Made by a program: the position numbers and the translations under genes. This document shows, one piece after another, positions 11,140 to 22,567 of a stretch of DNA of 64,000 nucleotides. The first letter of the stretch is position 1; each line of letters starts with the position of its first letter. The notes beneath the pieces were generated by a model, which did not search any database, was not told where the DNA came from, and saw only the letters and a list, made by a program, of their open reading frames with translations. This DNA is from Strongylocentrotus purpuratus (taxonomy: Eukaryota > Echinodermata > Echinoidea > Camarodonta > Strongylocentrotidae): positions 1,912,754 through 1,976,753 of the forward strand of contig NW_022145611.1 in the NCBI RefSeq assembly GCF_000002235.5. The letters are read 5' to 3'.

Positions 11140-12335
11140 AACTACAAATCGCATGTATAAAACATATACACGTAAAAAACTATCAGATGTAAATTTAACA
11201 ACTTATACAAAATACCGTAACAAATAAACGAAATTAATTCGAATATCCCGGAAGGTACACTTTTTAAATAAATTAAAGAGGGCTAGTTGTAACACTTATT
11301 TCACTTGGAAAGTTATTAACAAAATTATGGGGAAATTAATAGACCCTTTACCAAAATATGAGCTACCTTAAATAATGTTATAATTGAGGACTCTAGTGAT
11401 TATGCTAATTATTTTAATTAATTTTCACTAATATTGGGCCCCAACTTGCAAGTAAAATTGATAGTCCTAACATTCATTATACTGAATTTTAATTAGATCG
11501 AATCCAACAATCACTTTTTTTAAGTCCCACAAACCTTAATGAAATTATTACCGTTACTAAAGCATGTCCAAACCTCAAGGTTGTGATAGAAATAGTACAT
11601 CACTTTTAAAACAAATAATACATGTTATTGCTAATCCACTAACCCATATTATTAATCAGTCTTTATTACAAGGTGCTTTTCCAGATTTACTTAAGATAGC
11701 GAAGGTAACTCCGATCTTTAAAAAAGATGATTCTCATATGGTCGTCCAATATCTGTTCTAAAGTTCTAAAGTAACTAAAGTTTTAGTCCACCAGTACTTC
11801 CATATTTAACATACTGCAATATTGTTTGGACAAATTGTGGCGTATCCAAACTTAATTCGATTTTTTTATTACAACAAAAAAGGGCCCTGTGCATTTGGAT
11901 CTCTCTTTTTTTAGCCCATACAGAACCAATATTTCTAAAGTTAAAAACCTAAAAAGTCACTGACTTTAATACATACTCTCCAAGTTGCAGATTTTATGTT
12001 CAAATACATGAATAAGCAACTGCCACCTTCATTCGATATTTTGGTGTTCATAGTAATACAATTAATTCTTATCCAAATCGTATTTCTGAGAATTTTCATT
12101 TAACTAACCCCAGATTGTTGATTACACATAAATCAATCAGACATAATGGCTCCGATTTATGTAACAGTTTATCTAAAATAGTTAAATCATGCTCGACCTT
12201 TTATTCTTTTAAAGCTACACTCAAACGTCACATTATATCACCATACAAAATCGGTTCTCATTAAAATTTGTCTCTGAATTCGAATTAATTTTAAATTTAT
12301 TAATTCTTAAAACTATAGACCAGTATTGGATTATA
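11140..12335 (+). pseudogene. LINE (non-LTR retrotransposon) reverse transcriptase remnant with core deleted
   Basis: Broken frames translate to pieces typical of Jockey/CR1/RTE-like ORF2. In order they are a YTKYRNK.. TWKVINKIMGK linker (11190-11330), then HIINQSLLQGAFPDLLKIAKVTPIFKKDD (about 11645-11730). At once after this come pieces of the post-RT tail: LTYCNIVWTN at about 11800, FMFKYMNKQLPP at about 12000, and a SFKATLKRHII motif at about 12210. The catalytic YxDD region that should lie between PIFKK and LTYCN is absent, so about 300 residues were lost. No endonuclease domain is seen. The copy is dead, with several stops and frameshifts. Confidence 0.8.
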
Positions 12336-12529
12336 AACAATACGTACCAGAACCCCATTCGCACTTGCACACTGTCATGCACTTTCACTGCACCCACTTG
12401 ATCAATTTACGAGTGATGCCGCTAATTCTCTCGAGGCCGCCGTCGATTTCTCACTTACCGGTCATGATGGCGGTCTCCTGAGGTTTTGTAATTTACCTGT
12501 TTTCATTGACAAATATTTGTGTTTGTATG

Positions 12530-12665
12530 CATAGGCACCGGAAGTGGGGGGGGGGAGGGGCAGTTGCCCCCCCCCCAAAAAAAAGTGCAAAACGCATTTT
12601 TGCCCCCCCCCCTCCCCCCCCCCCCCCCCCCCCCCCCCGCCGAAAAAAAAAAAAAAAAAAAAAAA
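12530..12665. repeat. G/C/A homopolymer block
   Basis: After GGCACCGGAAG come runs of G, C and A: a C tract interrupted by single T/A, then about 23 A. It resembles the interior of the hAT-like MITEs, but no matching right end or target duplication is seen. Pro/Gly/Lys-rich open frames here are artefacts. Confidence 0.55.
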
Positions 12666-13219
12666 GGAGTAAAGATGGTTTGTATTTTTAACCCAAAAGA
12701 ACATAACAATAAAACAAACCTGAATTAAATGACGTATAAAATTCCATTCAAAGGAAAGGAAAGTTAACAGGAATTAAATTTCCTAAACATTGCGCATGCT
12801 ACCTATATTTATCAATGGATAAAACAATAGCGATACGCGCATATCGTGGACATATTGTGAGAGAATGGGAAAGCGTGTCTGTTTTTTGTTATAGGGGTGA
12901 GAAGACATGAGCCCCTGAACGCTGGCGTACTGATGGGGGGGGGGGTAATTTTGTATTCGATACCAGTGATTTACAAATGTTGCTGAAATGACATGATTTC
13001 CCGGTATTTTTTATCATTTTTTTTTGTAAGTCATCACCTTTTTATGCGTTTGTTGGAAAATTAGAAATTCCCAAATTTACAGTCGGGCGAAATATATGCT
13101 TATTGAGAAGCCTTTATGTCAGGGTCTGCAGAAAGGCCTGGCTCGGGGGCTCGAGCCCCCCTCACCTTTTGAGAAAATTTGTTACAGAGAAAAAGAAAGA
13201 AAGAGAGAGAGAAAATATG

Positions 13220-13715
13220 AATCCCTGAGCTTCCGGGGGCTCTGCCCCCTGGACCCCACCAAGGGCCCTAAGGCAGGGCACTGGATGCTCATCTGACCGT
13301 TATTAAATACCTAAAACCCCTGAGCTTACGGGGGCTCCGCCCCCCGGACCCCACCAAGGGCCCTAAGGCGGGGCCCTGGATGCTCATCTGACCGTAATTA
13401 AATGCCTAAAACCCCAGAGCTTACGGGGGCTTCACCCCGGATCCAACCAAGGGCCCTAAGGCGGTCCCCTGTTTGCTCATCTGACCATTATTAAATACCT
13501 TTTTTAAAAAAGAGCTTTCAGGGGCTCTGCTCCCTGGGCTCTCCGCCAATTAGTGGCCTGCCAGTGTCACAAATAAGGTATCTAAATATGCTTATCTGAC
13601 CATTATTTTAATGCCTAAAACCCCTGAGCTTCTGGGGGCTCAGCCGCTTGACCCCCTTCCGGGGCTCAGGCCCTGGACCCCACGCCAATTTAAGCTCTAC
13701 CTGATCGTTAATAAT
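13220..13715 (+). repeat. GC-rich tandem repeat, forward array
   Basis: About five units of roughly 95-120 bp: GAGCTTACGGGGGCTCCGCCCC, GGACCCCACC, AGGGCCCTAAGGC, TGCTCATCTGACCG, ATTAAATGCCTAAAACCCC. The near-palindrome GGGGGCTCCGCCCCC gives each unit a strong stem. The same units occur in reverse orientation at 15.3, 16.6 and 23.5 kb. Confidence 0.75.
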
Positions 13716-14025
13716 CCACTTTGAAATACGTTCCGCGGGGCCTGCATGTAACGTGTAAGAGTGGTGGTGATACAGATTTTCTCCCCCCCCCCCCTTCCAA
13801 ACGTTTTTGCTCGTTACGTCACTCTCCCTGGAAGGTGAGCCCCTGGAATGTTTGCCCCCCCCCCCCCCAATCCCAAACTGCTCCTGGCGCGCCTGTTTGT
13901 ATGCATCTTATTTAATGTACTTAACAGTGTATAATTAATGTATAACGAAGAAATATTTTTTACTTTATGTATATGATTATGTTCTATTTTGAAAACGTAG
14001 GGATAAAAACAAAATAAACAAAAAA

Positions 14026-14877
14026 GACTGATCTGATACATTTTGATATTAGAGTGAACATGTTTCGTCTTTATTAACAATGACGAGGGTCAAAGTACAC
14101 TGTTGGTCATAATGATGGAATAATTATTTTTATCCCAATTTATGGAATGATTTTGGAAAAATTCCTCTGTAGGGCCATGCATTATGGTTCAAGGCATGCC
14201 CACATAGAAGATTTTGTTATGTTAGGGGTCGGGGCAAAATGCGATGAATTATTTAAAATTTATTGCATTTTATTTGTTATTTTGTTTTTGTGGGGGCGTC
14301 GACGTCCCCTAGTGCCCGCTGCGTACAGTCATGATTCATTGGCTAAGCAAAGGCCTCATTACTGTGATCCCCCAGGATCAAAATCGTGTCGATGTGCTAT
14401 ATTAGCGCCCTTTTATGAGCAATTAATCCCCATTACTGTCAGTTATGACTTAAAACGTAGGTCCCCTAGTTGATTAGCATAGTAGTACACACATGCTTTA
14501 GCAATCACGCAAAACAAACACTCCCAAATTGTCATTCAATAAAATCTGAGAATGTATGCTATTATCTAGATCTATTAGGAATAAATTTTTGTCAAAATCA
14601 TTCAATAAATTGGGGTAAAAATAATTATTCCACCATTATGACCAACAGTGTACAACCTGCAAAGGTTACAGATAAAGGCGTTATCAAGGAGAAAGGTCAA
14701 GTGGCCCACTATCCAGTCGTAATTTTAAAATAGTTCATGTACCGTAGGGTTGCATTGTTTTAAGATTTTATTCAACGAAAAAAAAACTCTATCTGACACT
14801 CCTACACATCCTCTTGTTCACTCCAGTTCAGAAGAGCAAACACTAGAACGCCCTCTCCCCTGCCTCACATATTCTCT
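14026..14877 (+). repeat. Duplicated block D1, interrupted by a MITE
   Basis: 14026-14097 joined to 14651-14877 matches 17968-18242 closely. The joined sequence contains ATGACGAGGGTCAAAGTAC and an open frame of about 32 codons. In the other copy the frame stops after 25 codons. Whether this was once an exon is not known. Confidence 0.7.
14098..14650. mobile_element. TA-target MITE copy 2, complete
   Basis: Terminal inverted repeats of more than 50 bp with few mismatches, beginning CACTGTTGGTCATAATG. TA lies on both sides (14096-14097 and 14651-14652). The unoccupied target is preserved at 18.03 kb, where the sequence reads caaagtacaacctg without the insert. GTAC with ACTG ends is an equally possible reading. 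553 bp, noncoding. Confidence 0.9.
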
Positions 14878-15164
14878 AACTGCGTATGGATGAAGGCTCA
14901 TAATTGTTAATATTGATATTCATATACATCTGTAGCTGAATAAGTTGATCGAGGAAGAAGAATGTGAAAGCAAAATGGCCTCATTGTTTATAGGTATAAT
15001 ACCTCTGACATTTTCACCACTAGCATTGTTAACTCCAACATTAATACCGCTGACATCTTTACCCGGCACCAATTTTCGACCAATCTTTTATCGTTCCTTA
15101 AGGGGGTAAAATGTGAAATTACCTACCAAAAATTGTGAAACCAGTACGTGATTATGAAGTCTAA

Positions 15165-16019
15165 AATTGGTAGGTTTTAGGGGAAAGTAAGACGTCCGAT
15201 AGAAAGGTAGGGAGAGATGGAAGGTTTATAAGGTGACGGATGGGAGAGGAAGGTGAGTAGAGATGGAAGGGGTGTGGTAAAACCTTGATAGAGTACGGAA
15301 TGCATTGGGCCCGCCTTACGGCCCCTGACGGGGTTGAGGGGGCGGAGCCCCGGAAACCTAGGAGTTTTAGGCATTTAATTACGGTCAGATTAACATATTT
15401 TTATACCATTTTTGTGACACTAGCAGGACACTAATTGGCGTGAAGTCAAGGGGGCCGAGACCAGCACAGGGGTTTTAAGCATTCAATTACCGTCAGATTA
15501 GGATCCAGCCGTCCGCCCTAGGGCCCGAGGTGGGGTCCAGGGGGCAGAGCCACCGGAAATCAAGGGGTTTTAGGCATTTAATTACGGTCAGATGAGCATC
15601 CAGGTGCCTGACTTTGGGCCCTAGGTGCAATCCAGGGGACAGGGCCCCCAGGAGCTCAGAGGTTCTAAGGCATTTAATCACGGTCATATGAGCAATTTTT
15701 TTTTTTTTTTTGGGGGGGGGGGGCGGAAATTGGAAAATTACGTCGTCAGATATTTCGTTCAGTGGCTTGGGGGGGGGGGGTGGGGGAGGAAAAGTTTTTT
15801 GTTTGTTATTGCTTTCTTTAGCACCATATATATATATATATATATATATATTCCCTTTTTTTCCCTTTTTTTGCCAGGGGGGGGGGGGCCCGGGCCCCCT
15901 GGATCCACCACTGGAGGTGTGGCAGGCTATGAAGGAAGAGTTTGTAATTTACATAATAAGTGAGTTGATTGATTAACTAAATAAACTGCTGTGTCACTTG
16001 CTACATTCTAAACTAAGAG
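15165..16019. repeat. Tandem duplication, copy 1 (blocks A1 ... B1)
   Basis: A1 (15165-15300) is repeated at 16020-16156, and B1 (15946-16019) at about 17116-17190. B1 abuts A2 directly, so an A...B unit was tandemly duplicated. Between A1 and B1 lie GC-rich repeat units in reverse orientation (15300-15690) and a hAT-like right end with TA microsatellite, T, G and C runs (15690-15913). Confidence 0.8.
15690..15913. mobile_element. hAT-like MITE right part
   Basis: T and G runs, a (TA)n stretch at about 15826-15851, then G run and CCCCCTGGATCCACCACTG ending at 15913, followed by gaggtgtg. The same octamer precedes a left end at 16416 in the next duplicate. Confidence 0.6.
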
Positions 16020-16255
16020 TAATTGGTAGATTTTAGGGGAAAGTAAGACGTCCGATAGAAAGGTAGGGAGAGATGGAAGGTTTATAAGGTGACGGATGGG
16101 AGAGGAAGATGAGTAGAGATGGAAGGGGTGTGGTAAAACCTTGATAGAGTACGGAAGATAAGATTGAGGTTGACAGAGATGAGAGTGGTGAGATGGAGAG
16201 GGCGAAGGGATTGGGGTGATATACAGAAGAAAGGACACACAGAGAGAGGGAGATA

Positions 16256-16296
<41 letters not shown>

Positions 16297-16298
16297 GG

Positions 16299-16353
<55 letters not shown>

Positions 16354-17192
16354 GGGTGGAGTGGGGAGACGAGACAGAAAGGAGAGAAAGAGAAACGACG
16401 AAAGGCAGAGGTGTGCAGGCGCAGATCCAGGATTTCTTGGGGGAGGGAGCCCAAATTCGAAATTATGCGAGCCAAATATTGGTATGTAATGGTGACACCG
16501 GCAGTGGCAAAAACGTTGGGGGAGGAGGGGGGGGGGGGAGATAGACGAAAAATCCCCATCAACCCGCTCTTACATGCAGGCAACGCTGAACGTTTCTCCG
16601 CGGGGTCAAGGGGTGGAGCCCCCAGAAGCTCAGGGGGGATAGGCATTTAATTACTGTCTGGTGAGCATATTTTGATACCTTATTTGTGACACTGGCAGGA
16701 CACAAATTGTTGTTGGGTCCAGGGGCGGATTCCCCAGAAGCTCAGGGGTCTTATACATTAAATTAACGTCAGATGAGCATATTTTTATTCCTTATTTGTG
16801 ACACTGGCAGGTCACAAATTCGCCTGGGGTCCATGGGGCGGAGCCCCAGGAAGCTCAGGGGTTTCGGGCAATAAATTACGGTCAAATGAGCATATTTTGA
16901 TACTTTATATGTGACACTGGCAGGACACAAATTGTTGTTGGGTCCAGGGGGCGAAGCCCCAGAAGCTCAGGGGTTTGTGTCAATAAATTACAGTCGGATA
17001 AGCATAATTATACCATAATTTGTGACACTGGGAGGTCACTAATTGGCGTGGGGTCTAGGGGGCGGAGCCCCCAGTAGCTAAGAGGTTTAAGGCATTTAAA
17101 ACGGTCAGCCAAGCTAATTTACATAATAAGTGAGTTGATTGATTAACTAAATAAACCGCTGTGTCACTTGCTACATTCTAAACTAAGAGTAA
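16020..17192. repeat. Tandem duplication, copy 2 (blocks A2 ... B2)
   Basis: Starts with A2 and ends with B2. In between are (GA)n tracts (16255-16350), a hAT-like left end after gaggtgtg at 16416, and five reverse-orientation units of the GC-rich repeat (about 16600-17110) carrying GGGGGCGGAGCCCCC and GTGACACTGGCAGGACAC. Confidence 0.8.
16255..16350. repeat. (GA)n microsatellite
   Basis: Two long GA tracts separated by about 12 bp. Arg-Glu and Ser-Leu open frames across it are artefacts. Confidence 0.95.
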
Positions 17193-17324
17193 CTCCAAAC
17201 TCCAAAGTCAGTTGACAGTAGATCATTAAATCGGTATTCGATTCCCTGCCACAGTCTTAACGTTCCTTGGCAAGGCATCAATCTGCCAAGGTTTGTTAAC
17301 CTCTATGTCAGACACTCAGAGGTA

Positions 17325-17425
17325 AAGGATGGCAAGGATAAAAATGTCGAAGGTTCAAATGTCGGAGGTTAAAATGTCAGAGGTAAAAATGTCAGAGATA
17401 ATAATTTCAGAGATAAATATGCCTG
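17325..17425 (+). repeat. ~17-bp tandem repeat
   Basis: Five to six imperfect copies of AAAATGTCAGAGGT(T/A)A. Related CTGACAT-containing sequence in the opposite sense lies at about 15000-15060. Confidence 0.6.
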
Positions 17426-17967
17426 AGGTTAACAACAAAGAAGGGGTGGGGCACCCAGATTTAAGCAGGCTTTTTTGTTCTAAAATATAAGACCTGAACA
17501 GCCCTAAGGAATGCGTTGGAATTGAATATTGGAGGAGTTTTAGAAAATGTTATTTGTTTTATTTGATATAACAATTGCCTTCATTAGTGTTTGATATTTT
17601 TAACTGAAAAGAATAACGGTTTTCATTAAACTTCAATCAAAACTAGGTCCCCATTATTTTTGTTAATGTCACATGTGATAAAATGTTATCATATGGACTA
17701 AAATATCACTCCGCCGGGAAAACCACAGGTATGCGCGTTTTGACTGACGTTGCTGACATTAAGCGACACATACATGCACGCGTATCGTTAATGCCTCTTC
17801 CACACAACAGCCAGTAGTCTACTGAAGTCGATTTTTTTTTTAATTATAAAAAATGATGCTTAATTTTTGGGGTACTTTTCAGTAATTAATCAGGCTAGGA
17901 TTTACGGAGAAAGCTCAGAGTGTTGACAGCCCCCCCCCCCCCCCCTCCCCAAGCCTCCCGCAAAATG

Positions 17968-18242
17968 ACTGATCTGATACATTTTGATATTAGAGTATAC
18001 GTGTTTTGTCTTCATTAACAATGACGAGGGTCAAAGTACAACCTGCAAAAGTTACAGATAAAGGGGTTATCAAGGAGAAAGGTCAAGTGGCCCACTAGCC
18101 AGTCGTAAAAGACGTTTTCTTGTTAATTTCTGTACCGTAGGGTTACATTGTTAAAAAAAACTCCACCTGACACTCCCACACATCATTTTGGTCGCTCCAG
18201 TTCAGGACAGCAATCACTAGAACGCCCTCTCCCCCGCCTCAC
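17968..18242 (+). repeat. Duplicated block D2 (unoccupied copy)
   Basis: Matches block D1 but lacks the 553-bp MITE, and so serves as the empty-site control. The ATG at 18021 opens 25 codons to a TAG at 18096. Confidence 0.75.
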
Positions 18243-18244
18243 AA

Positions 18245-18292
<48 letters not shown>
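18243..18292. repeat. (GA)n microsatellite plus G run
   Basis: Pure GA followed by about 12 G. It lies just downstream of block D2. Confidence 0.9.
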
Positions 18293-18611
18293 GAGAAATG
18301 AGAGGGGTAGAGAGATGGGAGGAGTATGGTAGAAGAACGATAGGATTCGGAAGGGTAAGTAGGGTGTGAGAGATCGTATAATTTTTACACAGAAAAACAA
18401 GGGAAATTCGCCTTTAACCATAATTATTTTGATATACCTCGTTTCATACATGTATAATGCAATCAATATGACATGCATTGGCCCGAAACCAAGTGGTAAC
18501 TCAATTTGTAAAGAATGTATGATATCTCAAGAAAAATAATCTTTTGTCAAAGTTCTCCTTTAATTCAAAACTTGCAACCTCACAAACAAGCAACCAGCTT
18601 TTAACGGTATC

Positions 18612-21600
18612 TTATTTTTTCTCTGCCTTCTCAAAAATTCTCTTGGTTGAGACGTCACCTTTAGTCATTGTGATACACAACGCACCATCTACGAGCTCAC
18701 GTTTCTCTTCCGGTTCATTATCACCAGAGTTAGCTGACTTCAATACCATTGCCTGTCCGTCCCAACTGTTAAAAAGAGAAGAAAGAACAAACAAAAATAA
18801 TCGCTGAAGTTAATACCTGATAGAGAATTTTAACCGAAATAATTGAGTATTGCGTATCAATATTTCAGTCGTGGCATTGTCTAACATAAAAGGTTTCCTA
18901 TTGGATACATAAAACTTTGAATTTGATTTGTGTACGGATGGATAATTAGATGGATAAACAAGGATCAGAGATAAGTCAAAAGCTAAAGATATATATGCCT
19001 ATAGATACATGCTGATTCATTATTTTGTAAGCAAATACAAAGATTTTGAGACATAAAAACAAACTTTATTGACGTATTCAATTTGTTTCAAACATCAAAT
19101 GTTGTTTTCATGATGATCCAAGCGCCTTTCCGAGGATCAGCTAAATTGTACCATTATATATATAAACTGTATGCAAGACAGATTTCATCCCAAACATGTA
19201 ATCTTAAAATACATCACATGTTTGGGGAAGAAATGTCCATTGAACATCGCAAGAAAAGATAAATGTTTAAAAATAAAATTCTTCCGGTTCCAAGGTTTGT
19301 TCTGACTTGTTTTTCAATACAGATCGATCATTCGATCTTATTTACTGGGTGTAAGCCATAAATGATGATATAAAGCCAATCTTACGTTGCTATTCTGTGC
19401 AGGGTAACCTTGCGGAAGCTATTGTACGTCTCAAAAGCTTCACCGACTGTGAATTCCATTTCTTGTTGGCCAACCGGCAAACTGCAAGAGACAAGTCATC
19501 ATCTACACTATTATGTACAGTAATTCATGCATGATTTTGTTCATTAGCAGGGGCAACCATTCCATGCAATGACCGGAGAGAAAATTTCAGTAGTGGGGAC
19601 GTGTCCTCCCCCCCCCCCCCCCCCATCCCTCATGAGATCACCGCTCTTGGCCAAGTCACCAGCGAGAATACGCTGCCACAATTGTGTATTAATAATAATA
19701 ATAATAATAATAAAGTTACTTATAAAGCGCTTACCACCAAAGTCTCTAAGCGCTTAAACACACAAAAAAGACTGATAAACAATTACATAAAACAAAACAA
19801 AAAAGTGCAAATAAACCTACAAATTACAATACATATGGAAAACACATCAAAGTGAACATAGTGATATCAATACATAGTTCATAGTAGGGTTGCAGACTTT
19901 GCTAGCATATCGTCAAGTGGAAGTGATTGCCATCATCGGGTAGTTTGCTTTGTTGTTATACAATCGTTAAATTGCATTGAGTGAATTCATTAGTTTCCTT
20001 ATCATTTTATTTAAAAATTACCTTTCCATGTAAATGAATATAAATTCATACAACTTTTCCGTTACAGTATATCATTGAACAAATTAACTTAAACTGACAT
20101 TCATTATACTGCCTAAGCTTCTAGCTAACTGATTGTTTTGCAGCCTTCTTTCACTTTGCCAAAACAAATACATTGTACTCTTGCTCTTGATGTAGGCATA
20201 TGTGTAAACTTGAACATGCATATGATACGAAATAATTATGGTTTCTACCGGAATCACAGTCAAGTTGAGGTTGGATTAAAACAATAGCACGATTGGTCTT
20301 TGTACACCACAAAAATAGTGACTATCCAGGTTATAATTCGATATAGTCTGCTAGTACTAGTCTTTTACAATGTCGTCTCCTTTTCTCAAGTACGTCTTTA
20401 CTTCCGACTAAGTATCACTTATACATTCAAAGAGAGTAACTTCAAAGAAAAAATATAGGAGATTTAGTGGTTACGCATAATCTTAACCCACAAAAATTAT
20501 AAACCCACGACAGAAATGAAACAACAAAAGAAGGAGAAATAATATATACACGTGTCGAAAATGAGCGAGTAGGTCCAAAGGAATAGTACTGAATGGAATT
20601 GGATAAGTGGGAGGGAGGTGCCCATCTCCCTTAACATCAATAAGTTTGCAAGTATTGATTTTGTCATGCGTTTACAAGAAAATTCAACATAATTTGACTT
20701 TGGAAGTGGAAGATATTACACAGAGCTTAAGTTAATGTTTTGACGATCTTTGTAAATCTACTTGGTTTAATGCCCTTATCAGGGATTTGCAAGTGCTCTA
20801 AAACTTATCTCAAAGTTTATGTGTAGCAGTAAGAAATAGGAAACTATGATCATTTTAAGAGGAAATTAAAGGAATACCTAATACTTGACAGTCAGAGAAC
20901 AGAAGTGAATGACATGTTATATGATTAAAATTGTTATTCTTCTGTCGGTTCATACTTTTTCATGTTGTAAATACTTATGTTTTCGTACGTTATAGAAATT
21001 CTACAAATTGATCATTATTTTCCTCTTCTTCCTTCTCCTCTTTTTTCTTCTTCTCCTTCTTCTTTTTCTTCTTGTACTTAATATCATTTCTATCATCAGT
21101 TTAATGTTGTTACTATTATTATTATCTTTAATAAGTAGTTCTTTTAATTTTCTTATCTGTTTGTAAATATTACTATTTTAACTTATTAATGTTATACATG
21201 TCTGTAAGGGACCCCACTGGAAATAAGCTCTCGAGCTTTCGTGGGTTATCCTGTTCAAGCTGACTTATTTTTGATCTGTTATTATTGAATATTGTTGTAT
21301 GTTGGAAGCTTGTCGAATAAAAATCAATCAATCAATCAATCAAGATGGGTTTATGAAAGTACGTGCAAAATTTGTGATCAAGAGACCGCATGTGTTTTTT
21401 TGTTCTATGAGTTTAAATTGAAGCCCTAATTTTGTACACAACAAACGGGGTAAATAAAACACTGTCAGGTGCGAAATTTAAATTTGAAAAGAAAAATTAC
21501 TTTATTTCTGCTAATAATTAATATTTTTCCTCCATACTCATATGAATTTTTCAATTATGATGTTTTACAACATTTGGGCCCTTTCACAAGTTTTGACATT

Positions 21601-22232
21601 TTCACCTAAATTAAACAAGTTTGTCCGAATTAGATTTGAGATTAGTCAGAGGCGCCACTAATTGTATTATGTTTATACAAATCTATCATGTTTAGAGTTT
21701 GGTTAGACTTCTGTATTTTGTCAGAATTAAACCTGAACCCCCCCCCCCCCCCCACACACACACACAGTGTTATTTAGTGTACGGATATGCATGTTCCCTC
21801 CTTTTGAAAACACCCTCTAAGTCCGGTGTGTAAAGTCGTTTTTGTACCGGACATTTTGGTAACACTAATGGTATCCCTCCGTTCACGAAGTGGGGGGGGG
21901 GGGGGGGGGGCATGAAACCTCTGTCAGCAAATTTAAATGTTGTCTGTTTCCAGTTTATTTGTAAACCCTTGTAAGGGATTTAAAACTCTGAAGACCATTT
22001 TGGGGAAATTTTGGTGAAGATTGAATTTAGATATGATGTGTGTTACTCACATGATCTTGATCTTGAACTGATTTCCATCCTGTTCAATATCTTGGTACAT
22101 GGTGGCCGATTTTATAACCTTCCTAAGGACGAAGTTTATTCCATTGGCTTGAAGATACTTCTCAAAGTTTTCGTCGTTTTTCTTCAGCTTCCAGTACCCA
22201 GACATGTCTGGTAGCACGCCCGACGATGCCAT
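18612..22232 (-). CDS. iLBP gene A: cellular retinol-binding/fatty acid-binding family protein
   Basis: Three exons on the minus strand: 22051-22232, 19386-19481 and 18612-18765 (stop TAA). Junctions are AT|GTGAGT ... TTGCAG|T and AC|GTAAGA ... TTAACAG|T, both phase 2, giving 143 residues. MSGYWKLKKNDENFEKYLQ near the start is the family signature and resembles cellular retinol-binding proteins more than FABPs. QDG at about 51-53, EFTVGEAFE at about 70-78 and TWDGQAMV at 93-100 follow the usual beta-strand order. The C-terminal K-R-I-F gives an R-x-F pair, the carboxylate-binding type, where retinol binders usually have Gln. Ligand class (retinoid or fatty acid) is therefore undecided. The intron after residue 60 is not one of the three classical family positions; the intron at residue 93 lies close to the classical second one. 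The start is the first ATG; Met10 is an alternative. The 2.6 kb first intron holds a LINE tail, a SINE fragment and a small MITE. Confidence 0.88.
19682..19765 (-). repeat. SINE 3' fragment with (AAT)n tail
   Basis: (TAA)n then TTATAAAGCGCTTACCACC and CTAAGCGCTTAAAC, the tail module of the SINE family. It lies inside intron 1 of gene A. Confidence 0.5.
20850..21345 (+). mobile_element. 3' end of a LINE, 5'-truncated
   Basis: Encodes a short FKRKLKEYL-type RT C-terminus near 20855-20890. A noncoding tail follows with the hairpin-prone AAGCTCTCGAGCTT and the end GTCGAATAAAAATCAATCAATCAATCAA. A (TCAA)n microsatellite tail is usual for CR1/L2-like LINEs. It sits in gene A intron 1. Confidence 0.6.
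21740..21910. mobile_element. Small C-run/G-run bounded MITE, copy 1
   Basis: C run, CAGTGTTATTTAG, TTCGGTGTGTAAAGTC-like core, CCCTCCGTTC..AGTGGGG run. The same modules in the same order occur at 33170-33372. Confidence 0.55.
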
Positions 22233-22344
22233 TTGTGATTTCCAATATCACGGACGTGATCTCCACGGAGTACTGCTTGTTGGGAATGTACGTCCCGGAC
22301 CAGGAACAACAAAAACTTTCCAACTTCAGTAATCCATATAATAA

Positions 22345-22560
22345 TACGCTAAGGCGTCGAGGGGGGTATCCGGGGTCCATTTTACGGCGCCCAGATCTCC
22401 CCTCCCGCCCGCCCCCGGGCGCCGCCGGGCGGTCCCGCGGACGGACGGGGTTTCAATCTACGGAATTGGCCACGTCCCGGCCCGGTGCGACGTCCCGGTC
22501 GTCGTCGACGTCGTCGATGCGTCCGCACGTCCCACTTATCCGTCACGAATTTCGTGTTTT
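22345..22560. promoter_or_regulatory. GC/CpG-rich patch upstream of gene A
   Basis: This 200-bp stretch has many CpGs (for example GGGCGCCGCCGGGCGG and repeated CGTCGTCGACGTCG) in an otherwise AT-rich region. It lies 110 bp upstream of the gene A ATG. It could be a promoter CpG island or part of an inserted repeat; the sequence cannot decide. Confidence 0.35.
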
Positions 22561-22567
22561 AGCATGA

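Noticed and set aside
12462..12728. Gly-, Pro- and Lys-rich frames on both strands.
   Set aside because: Homopolymer runs, not genes.
16008..16646. 212-codon frame on the minus strand rich in Ser-Leu.
   Set aside because: Translation of a (GA)n microsatellite and repeat units.
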